From Kondoa malvinella (lineage: Eukaryota > Basidiomycota > Agaricostilbomycetes > Agaricostilbales > Kondoaceae), in the NCBI GenBank assembly GCA_039545315.1, contig BCIM01000006.1:744001-808000 (forward strand): a stretch of 64,000 nt of DNA. Direction: 5' to 3'. Position 1 is the first letter of the stretch; every line of letters begins with the position of its first letter. The notes below the pieces were generated by a model. The model did not search any database. It was not told where the DNA came from and was given only the letters and a program-made list of their open reading frames with translations. The position numbers were made by a program, and so were the translations under genes. Shown in pieces: positions 43,194-54,308 of the stretch.

Positions 43194-44087
43194 ATGGCAC
43201 CTCACTCAGAGCCATCATGGGTACGGTCTTGCTCTCGCATGTCGAAAAAGCTGTGTTAAACGGGTGCGATTAGGTCAACAAGTTACGAACAGATCTCAGC
43301 CATTGGACTTCGCCTGATCCAAAGTCGACGCAATTCCCTATGGCTTTGGCAACTTCTGACAAGGGCTCACCTCGTGTGCGGATGGTTGGCCATGCTGATC
43401 TGTTGGTAAGGGAATAAACGACTCGGACATGATGCAGGACTCATGCACGATTGGACAGTGGATGAGCCATAGCCGCAGATATGCTATTCTCATTGGCACC
43501 GACGCCAGATCACCCAAGTGCGAGCACGTGAGGCAAAACGAGAACGTAGAGCTCGTCTACTGGTTCGAGAAAGAACGAGAGCAATTCCGTATCCTCGGAA
43601 AGGCCTTCACCGTCGACTCGCAGACGTCAGACGCTGTGTAAGTGCACAGTGTTACCAGCAGCTACTTGCACTTTACTCATTCTATGTTTGCTCAGCTGGG
43701 CCAACGAGAGAGGGAAATACCTAGCCACGCTCAAACCAGGTCGCAAACTCGACTATGCAAGAGATAATGCCCCAGGCACACCGCTAGCTACTCCGCTGCG
43801 AAAGCCGACTGCTCTTCCTACGCATGAAGACTTTGACGAGAGCAACAAACCCAAGGACACCAATTCACAGGCTTTGGAGCATTACGCCCTGTTGGTCGTC
43901 ATGCCTGATGAGATTGATTGGTAAAGCAGCAAACGGCCTGATGGTCATGCGGAAATTGACACGGGTCATAACACAGGTCGTCCGAAAGACAGCAGGGTAT
44001 TCGCTCGCTTTGGCGGTTTGACCCAGAAGCAGATGAAGATGAATGTGATGGTTTGTCCCATCAAAGAATCTCTTCAGCCGATAGCTG
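43194..44087 (+). CDS. Pyridoxamine-phosphate-oxidase-like FMN protein (Alr4036 type)
   Basis: The ATG at 43194 (MAPHSEPSW) begins a five-exon gene. Exon 2 gives FPMALATSDKGSPRVRMVGH. After a 54-base intron (gtaagg to ggacag), RRYAILIGTDARSPKCEHVR follows, then ENVELVYWFEKEREQFRILG and KAFTV. The next exon gives WANERGKYLATLKPGRKLD and ALEHYALLVVMPDEIDW. A TAA right after IDW lies inside an intron (43921-43976). The last exon reads SSERQQGIRSLWRFDPEADE and stops at 44087. The sequence TDxRSPK with WWFEK/YWFEK and QFRI is the hallmark of the Alr4036-type family, an FMN-binding split barrel. The natural substrate is unknown; it need not act in vitamin B6 synthesis. Confidence 0.85.
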
Positions 44088-44489
44088 ATGGTCGTTTGTC
44101 AATGGTGAACAGATAAGCCAGATATTCAATGGCCGGCTCAAGAGGTATGTTTTGACTGTTCTCTACGGATGCAGCCCGTCTGATATGTGCAAATAGCTGT
44201 ACTACTAAATGCAAGAAGATAGCAACGCCCGCGATTGAGGAAGAAAGAGTGCCAAGTCGCGTCATTTCTCGATTGATTGCAGAGTGCAAAATAGTCTAAA
44301 TCAAAGATAACACACGCATGTCCATGTACACATGAATTGAGCTTTGCGTACAAGCCTTGCTCGTGTGATGAGGCCGACCATTTGACCTGTGCTCAAACAC
44401 TTTCTGCCGCAACTTCCACTTGACCAGCATAGACATGCAGACGTAGCTAGATACCCTTACAAACACGCACTGCTGCAGATACCAGAGCT
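44088..44489. other. Intergenic region upstream of SEN1
   Basis: 402 bases between two plus-strand genes. A minus-strand frame with a hydrophobic helix (SSSIAGVAIFLHLVVQLFAH, about 70 codons) is open here but has no family match or splice evidence. The SEN1 promoter is expected here. Confidence 0.4.
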
Positions 44490-47400
44490 ATGGACGTTGA
44501 CGAACAGATACCCACACTGCGACAAGCTCTTGCAACACTCGAAGAAGTAAAGACGGACGCGAATCGCGAGACGTTGGCTACAGCGACAGAGAACTGCTTA
44601 TTATGGCTGCTCAACCAAACATGCTCGCATTACTACTGTCCTGGTGATGCGGCAGAAGCGCAGGCAGATCATGAAGGCAGATTTCAAGTTTCCATTTTCC
44701 TCTTGAGGCTTGTGCAATTCAAGAGCAAGGATAGAATAGCTCGATGGAAGGCCAACGCCGATGCTTGCTTGTCTTCTTGTGTCCACTGCGTCGATGGCTA
44801 TCACAAGGCCAAAGTGCTCTACCTCGAAACGTTAGTCGCCAGATAGAACCAGCGTTGTGCAGGATCTGACGGGAATACACTAGGTATCATTGCCTTACAC
44901 AGCCTGATACGCTGGCCTTCAGTCGAGGTATTCAACTGAAAGAGAAGAGTGGCCTGCAAGAATTGCTAGCGAGCGGAAACCCATCTCCTGCCCAACTACA
45001 CCAGATCCTCTTGAATCCGGGACATGTCCAGTCTCCCGATCTTATAGCTCTACTAGTCAAGGCGGAACTTCCAAATCTATTACCTACACTTCCATCGCCT
45101 GGTCTGATCATCATGGCTTGCAACCCAGAAAGCAAACTGCGCTCTTGGGCCAGATCGCAGCTCGTCAAATGTACAAAGATGGACAAGGAAGCCTATTCTG
45201 ATAAATTTGTTGCGCGAAAAGAAGCTCTGGATATCTATTCTGCTCTCTTGTCAAATTCCCTCAGCGCGTCAATTTTTCGACAATTCACTTCATCCGATTT
45301 ACAAACCACCACAGATCAAAGCGTACTATGGCAAGGCTTCTATTGTATACTTCAGACTCTACCCAAGCAAGTCCTGCTTGCTGGTGGAGTTGCTTCGTCC
45401 GGCAAGGGCAAAGGAAGAGAAGGGAAAGGAGATGCTTGTGCTCCCATTGTTCGATTGGTCTGCACTCATTTGGGAGATAAAAGCGCACATTTCGTGCATG
45501 TCTTAAAGGCATTCGGTCTGTTGCTGGATGTCGGTGGACAAGACATTTGGGGTGAAGGAGAAGCGGCGTATGCGGAGGTGGTGATGCATTCTATCTTGGA
45601 CAATGGTGCTTTAGAAGAAGTGATCGAGTCCGGAGGCGACTTCTCAAGCTGGATCATCCCTTTCTTGGCCAGCATCTCGCACTTTTCCACCACTTTCGCT
45701 CCTGCTTTTTCGGCCATTCTCATTTGTCTACTAGACAACTTGCAACGCATTCGTTTCGATAATTCCATCAAGACCAAAGCTGCGAGGGCTGCTCTTCACA
45801 TCATCAACACTCTTCTAGCTGCAGATCAAAACAATCTCCCTCGATCTCTGCCTTGGACTCATCTTCCCGAAGCCCGTAAGAAGGCACTCGAGATCCACGG
45901 CGACTTTTTGGCTACTCTTGCATTCTCTGCCAAACATGTTCATGCACCTCGTCTGGCCAAAGGAGTCTCTGAAACAGATCAGCAATATCAGCTCGCAGTA
46001 CAAGACTACAAGGCTTGGCTACCACTTTCCAGCCTCGCAAGAAAGGTCGTGCACAGCATCTGCTTTCAGGACAGTACCTGGATCGCTGCCAACATTCATC
46101 AGCTGGCAAACAACCGGAAAGATATTGCAGATGGCAAAGTCTCGATGCCAGAACTTTCGGCATCCATGTCACCAGGCTTTTGGTCAAGGATCTATGCAAC
46201 CATCAAGGCGTCTCCTGCTTCGAAGCCTGTCTCTGACGCTATTGTCTTTACCGCTCTAGTCCCTCTAGTCCACCTACAGAAGCTTCTACCCCTCAAAGGT
46301 TGGACCGAGGCCAGTTTCGTCCCTCTAAGAACGGGTCTCAAGCAACTCGAAGCATTACGTGTGGTCGCTATCGATCCGCTCCCTGAGCTATTGCAAGATG
46401 TCGCTGATTCCGGAACGCTTCGATTCATGCAACAAACCGGGGTTCCAGAAGCTTTGGCGGAAGCTCTTCTGTCGCCAATCGAAAGCATCCATCTTGCGGT
46501 CATTGCTATTGTTTCCGAAGCATACGACTGCGAAGGAAGAGCAGATTGTATCAAAGCCTTACTGACCAAGCATCCGACCGAGTTTTTGACCGCTCTTTCA
46601 AACTCAATGAAGCATTTCAACAAACTTGCAGACACATTCCCGGAAGCTTGTGACAATGCTATGCGACTCGCTCGGTGCCTTGCAAATGTCATGGACTCGC
46701 TGTGCAATCCTGTTGGCGGTCTACTTCGCGAAGCCGGCTGGGTCGAGCGAAGAACAATCAAGACCACTCTTCCGAAAGTCTGGCAGCTCATGTGCGATTC
46801 CATTGCCGCGATCTTTAGCAAAACACCTGGTTGGGCTCAGCATTATGCGAATGAAGCGATGACTGCCTGGATGCGAGATGCTCTCATCTTTGCCGACAGC
46901 CTAGTGTCAGAAGTCAGGACCTTCGAAGCTGCTCTAACTGGCTCATCAAGCGGAAGTGGGTCACCAGTCAAGCAATCGGGCATCGGGAAGCAACTCGTCA
47001 GCAGCTTGGGCATGCCGCTCCACCATATGCTCAGCTGGCTGCGGATCAACGATGCCGAACTGACAAGAGGCACAGCTTCAGTGATGAGCAAGACTATCGA
47101 ACGCTTTTCGAAGGCGAATACAGCTATACCAAACAAGGTTGTTACCAAGATTAGGAAGCTCGCACAAGGCATTTCGAACGAAAAGTCTAGCAATGGCCTA
47201 CTCACTCCTCAAGACATTTTCAAGCTGGTCATCGTCGTCAGAAAGCATCCTATGCATGAGATCGAAATGTCTGACATACGAATGGACAACGAAGAGAAGG
47301 CGCCAGTACCAGCATCGAAGCCCTCAAAGCCCAAAGTCTCAACGGAAACCGCAAAGAACTGGTGGGAAAAGCAGAAAGAAGTCACGACAACAGTCAAAGG

Positions 47401-50400
47401 CTGCAAGAGCGACAAATCTAGTCCTTCCTCTTCCAAGCCTGAAATCATTGACTTGGATGCGGAACCAGCGCCGAAATCAAAGCCACCCAAAGCGTCCAGC
47501 AGCAAATTGCCACCGCCCAAGCAGGCCGCGCTCGTAGTAAGGCCTTTGCCGCGCGGTTCTACCGCTTCGACCAAGCCGACAATACCCGCTAAGCAAAGCA
47601 AGAGTGCTACAATCAGCAAGTACAACTTTTCTCACTCCAGTCTTCGCGCCAAAAGGGACCGCTTCAGCGAAGACGACGAGTCTGATAGCGAACAGAGACT
47701 CGCTGGTCTGAAGGGTCTTGCTGCGGCGCAGAAACCAATCGCAGGTCCAACCGCGATCAAGCGATCAGACGGAGAGAAGAGACAAGTCAAAGTGATGGAC
47801 ATTGTCGGCGCACATGGCGGCTCGACTCGCATTTTACAAAGTATCTCCAACAATAGTCGACAGGCAGCAGAGAAAGCTGCGCAAGTACGCGTCAACCCAG
47901 ACTTTTCTCCTCTGCACAAGGTCATTCTTCAATGGGTATGTACTCACTCTCGCTTAACGAGATACATGATACTTACACTCGATCCAGGACATATCTTCCG
48001 AACGCGAAAGTCCTGCAAATCTTCCTCCTCCACCCAAAGTTCCGACCAGCTTCCGTGATGCTAGGTCATACATGTCCTGCTATGAGCCTCATATCATGCT
48101 CGAGTGCTGGCAAGGCATCGTAGCAGCGAAGCAGCAACTGCAAAAAGATCAAACCGTCAATCTGGCTTGCGATGTGTCAGGTCGACAATTCATTGATGAA
48201 TTCACGGACATCTATCTTGCTGTTCAAGGTGGACAGCTTCCAGACGGCGTCTACTACGCCGAATCCGATCTTGTCATCATCCGCCAGGAAACCAGATCGA
48301 CATTGGCCAGGGTGCAGGCTGTCAATAGAGGCCGGCAGACTTCTTTGGTACTTCGATGTCATTTTGGTTCGGATACTCAAGGTGCCAGTATGCATCTAGT
48401 GCCGAGGACAGTATGTCACGTAACCAATCTGATGAGGTGCGCCTCACACGCGGATGATAAAATGACTCGCTAACATGAGGTCAGCCTGCGCACGACACAG
48501 CGCGAGTATGCAGCACTCACAGCTCTGCCGTACCTCGATCTTCTGCCAAGTATCCTTTCGTCCAATTTGCCGCCCGTTCCTGCAATTGACGAGAATCAAC
48601 TGTCAAAGACAATGAAAGCATTCCGAGTCAACGAACCTCAAGGGCGAGCCATACTGCAGGCGACGCAGCAGGATGGTTTCTCGCTCATTCAGGGGTAATT
48701 TCCGCTTGAGAATTTTGCAGATGTGTGTTCTGACTGCCTATGACAGGCCGCCCGGAACAGGCAAAACGAGTACGATTGTGGGCATCATAGGCGCTCTCTG
48801 CTCGAAGCTGGCCTCACGCAAAGTCGGCGCTCCCAAAACACCCGCTCGTCTGTTGCTTTGTGCTCCCAGTAATGCGGCCGTAGATGAGATTGTCAAGCGA
48901 TTAAAAGATGGCATACGAGGTGCTGATGGTGTCATCTTCGAACCCAACATCGTCCGTATCGGTGCTCTGAGGTCAATCAACGTGGTAGCGCAAGACGTCT
49001 TCCTCGACGAGTTGGTGGAGCGAAGGTCGGCACCTCGTGGCAGCAACGATTCGTCCGCCAAGATCGGAGCTTTGAGAAGCGAGATCGACAAACTCAAACA
49101 GCAGAGATCCGCCAAACAAGCAGAACTAGAATCAGTATCGGGGTTGAACTCTGCTCAAAGTCAAGCACTTGAAGCGGAAATTCCGCGGTTGCGGAGAGCG
49201 ATCAACGAGAAGAATGTCGCTCTGCAAAACGCAAGGGATAATCAGCAGCAGTCCAACAGAGCAATGGACGCAGCTCGTGACAAGAATAGGCGCGATGTGC
49301 TGTCGGAAGCGGATGTCATCTGCTCTACGCTTTCGGGTGCAGGGCAAGATTACATGGCTGCGCTTCCCATAGACTTTGAGTCTGTCATCATTGATGAAGC
49401 AGCACAAAGTGTAGAGCCAAGTTCTTTGATTCCGTTGAAGTATGGCTGCAAGAGGTGTATCATGGTCGGAGGTTCGTGCAATTTTGAGGCTGATGTGGAG
49501 CTCACATCTGGCACACAGACCCAAAACAGCTGCCTCCGACTATCCTGTCCCGTATTGCCAGTCACCGAGGATATGATCAGAGTCTGTTTATGCGCCTGTA
49601 TTCGCAGAACGCTGGAGCTGTGCATCTTCTTTCGTATGTGCAATTCAATCATCTCCTGTCATTCTCATTGTGTTGCATGTAGTATTCAATATCGGATGCA
49701 TCCTACGTAAGTGCCCTTATCGCAATGCTGGCCCTATCTGAAAATTTGCCTCCTTTTTGGCCGAATAGGATCAGCGCCTTTCCTTCGAAGATGTTCTACC
49801 AATCAAAGCTACAAGATGGGACGGGGATGGTCGAGAAGACAAAGGCCTCCTGGCACGATAATCGCTTGTTTCCACCTTACGCCTTCATGCATGTGAAGAA
49901 TGGACGCGAGGAGAAGACACGCTTCAACTCTTTCGTCAATCATGGCGAGGTTACAGTCGCTATGGCACTGTATGCTGGTCTCAAGCGACAGCTCAAGGTC
50001 GGAGTAGACTCAATGCCAACTATCGGTGTCGTCACTGGTTATTCGGGACAGTGCGTGATCGAGTAAACCTGTAGCATTTCGTAGCTGACAGAGGTTACTA
50101 GGCTATCTGAAATGAAGAAGAAATTCAGGGAGCGCTTCGGTGTTGAAGTATTCAGCCAAGTGGACTTCAACACGGTAGACGGTTTTCAGGTAATTTTATT
50201 GGGGTACTGGTATGCCTTACTGATAACAAAGTACATCAGGGACAAGAGAAGGACATTATCATCCTGTCTTGCGTTAGAGGTGGTTCTGAAGACGCGGGCA
50301 TCGGCTTCTTGTCCAATGCCAACCGGATGAACGTAGCGCTCACTCGCGCTCGGTCATCGCTCTTTGTTCTTGGCAACAAGATTGCGCTGGGTCAAAATCA

Positions 50401-51126
50401 GAAGTGGGGCGCTCTGTTGAGCGATGCCGAAGAAAGGAAATGCCTTCTAGATGAGTTCTCTCCGACTTCTGACAGCTTTATGTCTTATGTCTCTGCCTAT
50501 ACATGTGGATGCCAGTATTTTCAACGCTAGTAATTCACCTGTGAAGAGTACGAAAGTATCACCCGCTGTCACAAAGAGGAAGTCGCAAATCGCATCTGCT
50601 TCTGCTCCTGAGGGCTTGATGACGCCGAAAGAGCTCTCTACTTCCATGTCGAAGAAGGGAGCTCCTGTCAATAGTGTCAAGCGCAAGGCTGAAGATCAAC
50701 CTATAAAGCAGGCTGAGAAGAGGACCAAAGCAGAACCGGATCCCGATCCGGACGGAACAGCTAGCGTCCCACAGATCAGCGCAAGTGTAAGACCCAATGT
50801 CAATGGCAAGGGAGTGTACATTCGCACAACTCCACAACATCCTGCTGCAGCAGCAGCAGACAAGAAGCTTAGCACAGGTACGGGCCAGTATGACTCCGCT
50901 CATTGGATATACTGATTCTGCAACAGAAAACTCCATCGACCATCTGCTCGGCGATTTCGCTGGAGTATCCAATCGCACAGAACCGCCGAAAGCTCAACCC
51001 ACAGCTAACTCTCGACCACCGCCTCCTCGCCAAGCGCCTCGTCCTGCGCCATCTATCTTTGCACCTACCAAAAGACCCGCGCCCGGAGGAGCAAGCCTAT
51101 TCTTACCTCAGAAGAAGAGACGCTAA
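44490..51126 (+). CDS. SEN1: Sen1-type RNA/DNA helicase (senataxin family)
   Basis: Sen1 is a superfamily 1 helicase that ends non-coding RNA polymerase II transcription and removes R-loops. Exon 1 (from MDVDEQIPTLRQALATLEEV) joins via gttagt to YHCLTQPDTLAFSRG. It is followed by a long HEAT-like Sen1 N-terminal region of about 900 residues without introns. Then come a disordered Lys/Ser/Pro stretch and the 1B and helicase domains. Motifs seen: QGPPGTGKTSTIVGIIGAL (Walker A, spliced at 48748), APSNAAVDEI, VIIDEAAQSVEPSSLIPLKY, VGDPKQLPPTI (spliced), IQYRMHP, VVTGYSGQ, TVDGFQGQEKDIIILSCVRG and NVALTRARSSLFVLGN. The C-terminus ends in KKRR, a likely nuclear signal. Roughly 2,000 residues, close to yeast Sen1. 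About nine introns cluster in the helicase half. Confidence 0.93.
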
Positions 51127-51286
51127 GCGACAAGCATCGATACCCTATCATTTTATTGTATTTCATTGAAACTGAAGCCATGGTATATATCAGGCATCGC
51201 ATGGGCATTGTCAAATAGACTCGAGTCATCCCATAGATCATCATTGCATAGGCATTTCATCCACTACTACAAAGCACAAACCCCGG

Positions 51287-53598
51287 TTACTTTGATACTG
51301 CACTAGCTGAGGCCATACCCATCGGGCAAGGTGTAGCTGCCAAGTTGACTTGAGGTGCGGCTACTTTGCTCGCTTTTGCTGATCCAGACGAAGCCGAGCT
51401 GGACGAAGTCTGAGACCCGGATTGAGAATTGCTTGAGATTGAAGAAGCCGGCATCATCATGTCTTCTTCATCTTCGCTATTCTCGTCGTCAACATCGTCA
51501 GAGTCGTCTTCCATATCTTCCTCTTCTGGTGCTGGCAATTCAGAGTTGGAATCGTTGTCAGGTGAGTGCTGAGCATCTGCCAGAACTGCACCGGCTGGCT
51601 TCATCGGCTGGGCAGCAGGCTGAGTCGCAGGCTGAGTCGCAGGGCGTGCTGGAACGGCTGCAGGATTGGCGACTGGGCGACTGGCAGAAGGAGCGGCAGT
51701 AGCAGGGAGAGGCACAGAGTTGGCTGATTTGATTGGTTGAGCTGGAGGTGCGGCATTTGCTGCAGGAGGCATGTTAGAGACAGGTGCTGCTGAGGCGTCG
51801 CTTGCAACAGGCTGACCAGCGACAGGTGCAACGGGCGCATCGACAGGGGCAACAGGTGCCTCGGCCGAGACAGGCTCTTCCATGTCCATGTCGTCCTCGT
51901 CTTCATCCAAATTCTGAGCATCGGCATAGTAAGAAGAAGCGGGGACAAAGTAGAGATCGGCAGTTGGTGTCGAGTCAGAGCGAGCTGGAGCTTTGAACTG
52001 CTGAGACTTGGCTTTGAACGATGCTGGGTCTGCAGTGTCGTCTGAATCCTCGTCATCCTCTTCTAGATCGTCAGAGTCGGAATTCAAAGTGTGCTTGACG
52101 TCCAAATTGTCGACAAGGGAAGGAATGTTCAAGCCGCTAACGAGCGAGTCATCATCTTTAGTGCTGGCTTTCGCATTGTTGGGAGAGAGCTTGAAAGACT
52201 GAGCAGTACCAGAGGAAGTGCTGTCGCTGGCAGAAGTGGTGTTGCTGGCTTCAGAATGGTAGACAGGCGACAATTGACCAGACGTAGTATTGTAGGCAAA
52301 GTTCTGCGAGTGGCCTTCCTTTTCTCCACATGGCTCAAGAGCAAGAGGGCTGGGAGGAGTAGTCGAGAAGGTTGCGCAGTAATCGGTCGACTTGAGCGTT
52401 TGGCTGTCAAGAATGGGAATCTTGAGCTTGTAAGAATCCTTGTTGCCTTCTTCATCTGGGACTAGGTTGAACTGAGTCGAGTGCTGGTCAGAGGTACCGA
52501 TGCTGAAATTGGCTTGCTTGTCTGGTGAGGTGGCTGTGAAGACTAGACCGGCAAAGGACTTGGCCAAAGCGCTGTGGGCGATCTGAGTAGCGACCTCGAC
52601 AAAGCCGGGAACACCAGTTTCTTGCAGATCACGCTTGTGCGAGTGCGAGTGACGGTGACCATGTCCGTGTCTGTGGCGGCGAGAAGAGTACCATTCGCCA
52701 TTGTACCAATGACCTTCATCATGACTGGTTGGTAAAATCAGATAATGACTTTTGAGGATATAAAGGAGACACTCACTCTCTGTGCGATCGCTTTACTACC
52801 GCATCAGAGGGGTTCGCTGAGACGGCGCGAGCGTAATTGTGCGAGTGGGAATGAGAGTGCGAGTGACTAGACTAGACATCAGCGAGAGTCAAGAATGAAA
52901 GAGAGTTCGACTAACGAGTGAGAGTGCTCATGATCATGTCCATGGTGGTGGTGGTGACCGTGCGAACGCTTGACCATTTCCTCCTCCTCTTCAAGACTGC
53001 GCAAACGAAGCTTGCCACCCTTCTTGTGACTTTTGCCATGCTTCTTGTGACCTTTGCGACCTTTGGAATGACTGCGCTTCTCCTCGTGCTGAGTGAACTT
53101 GAGCAAATCGGCTTGCAAGCGGTGCTGGTCCGTCTTGACTTTGAGCAATTCCGCAGTGGTGTGCTGCACTCCGGATTCGGTGCGTTTGCGGAGAGAAGCC
53201 AATTGAGAGCGGCGCCTGCGATAGATCGTCAGTGAACAGTAAAGAGGAAAGTATCGAGGACTAACATTTTGCGAGCATCATGTCCATGTCCATCTTCGTC
53301 GGTGTACCCGTGATGGTAGTTCCAGTGTTGAGAGTGATGAGGGTCATAGCCATTGCCATGATGGTGGTGTCCATGATGGTGGTGGTGTGAATGATCCCTT
53401 CTTTGCATGTCTCCGGCACTAGCAGATGTCAGCCTAAAGTCGTCAAATGCATACGAGCTGGTGAACATACGGTTGGGTTGCTGGAGTCGCCTGGACTGTC
53501 ATTGGACCGGTTGGGGAAGGAGCGATAGGCACAGCCGCCGCGTTGGAGTAGGAGAGGGCAGTAGCCAAGAAAACGAGGGCAGATCCGATGTGAACCAT
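51287..53598 (-). CDS. Secreted histidine-rich protein with repeated Kex2-type sites
   Basis: The ATG at 53598 begins a signal peptide (MVHIGSALVFLATALSYSNA). Four exons join via gtatgt, gttagt and gtgagt introns plus one at about 53220-53265. The N-terminal 250 residues are a series of His-rich blocks separated by dibasic sites: RRDHSHHHHHGHHHHG, RKRTESG, KRSHSKGRKGHKKHGKSHKK, KRSHGHHHHHGHDHEHSHSH, KRSHR, RRHRHGHGHRHSHSH, KRDLQETG. The motif KRSH occurs three times (53068-53079, 52960-52971, 52784-52795). A globular part follows (FAGLVFTATSPDKQANFSIG, DYCATFSTTPPSPLALEPCG) with one cysteine pair, somewhat like a ricin-type or carbohydrate-binding fold. The last 250 residues are acidic, Ser-rich and Pro/Ala-rich (EAPVAPVDAPVAPVAGQPVA), stopping at 51287. 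No GPI-type hydrophobic tail is evident. Metal binding and Kex2 cleavage are inferred. Confidence 0.8.
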
Positions 53599-54308
53599 GT
53601 TGATTGATAGATAGATGAGACCGGCTCGAGTGTGTGTTTTGTTATAGAGACTGAAAGAGTGTAGTGAGACTGATTTGAGAGGCTTGATCACCAGGACCGT
53701 TGAATGAAAAAGGTTAAGGAAAAGCGAGTTGAAGAGAAGATCACCAGGATCTGTTGAGCGGAGGAAGATAGGTGAGAAGAGAAGAAGGAAGAGAGGCGAA
53801 AAGGCAGGCTTTATAGTCAGTAGGTCGGTCTTCATCGGAATGGAGATGTTTGTCAACATCGTGCAAACAGCTTTTTGCGCCAGCTGAGAACCGAATCATG
53901 CCAATAGGTAGATGCTGACTGTCGCGGCATGCTGGTAATAACGCGTTTGCATGAGACAGTGAGAATATAGAGTAATTCCATCATCAGGGCATAGAGCATC
54001 CAATTCGTGAGATGATGCTTGATGCAAGAACATGGAGGTGCACTCTTGCTGCAGTACGCGGTCTACATAGCGGCATAAGATATGAAAGCGAGGGACTCTT
54101 GTTGCAGTGCGGTGCTTTGAAAGGCATCTCTCTCTCTGTTCTGACGTCCTTCTCGAACGCAATCTTCGCTTTCTCGCGACAGCACACTGCAGCGAAGCAA
54201 CGTCTGGGTATATCTACGTCTGGTATCGAAGCTCTGAACTCCTTTCTGGCGAATCGTGCATGGCTGCGTGTGGACAAGCTTAACCGAGTCTTGTGTGCTT
54301 TGAATGGA
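53599..54308. other. Divergent intergenic region
   Basis: 710 bases separate the His-rich gene (minus) from IML1 (plus). The IML1 frame is open upstream to about 54012 but has no family similarity there, so it is read as 5' UTR. No other gene was recognised. Confidence 0.5.

Noticed and set aside
43922..43924. In-frame TAA after IDW in the flavoprotein gene, with an open frame beyond it, suggesting stop-codon readthrough
   Set aside because: A perfect 56-base intron (43921-43976, gtaaag to aacacag) removes the TAA and joins a family-like last exon ending at 44087.
48748..48770. A changed Walker A motif in Sen1 reading RPPGTGKT
   Set aside because: Splicing at 48694 and 48748 supplies the first glycine, giving QGPPGTGKT, the normal motif.
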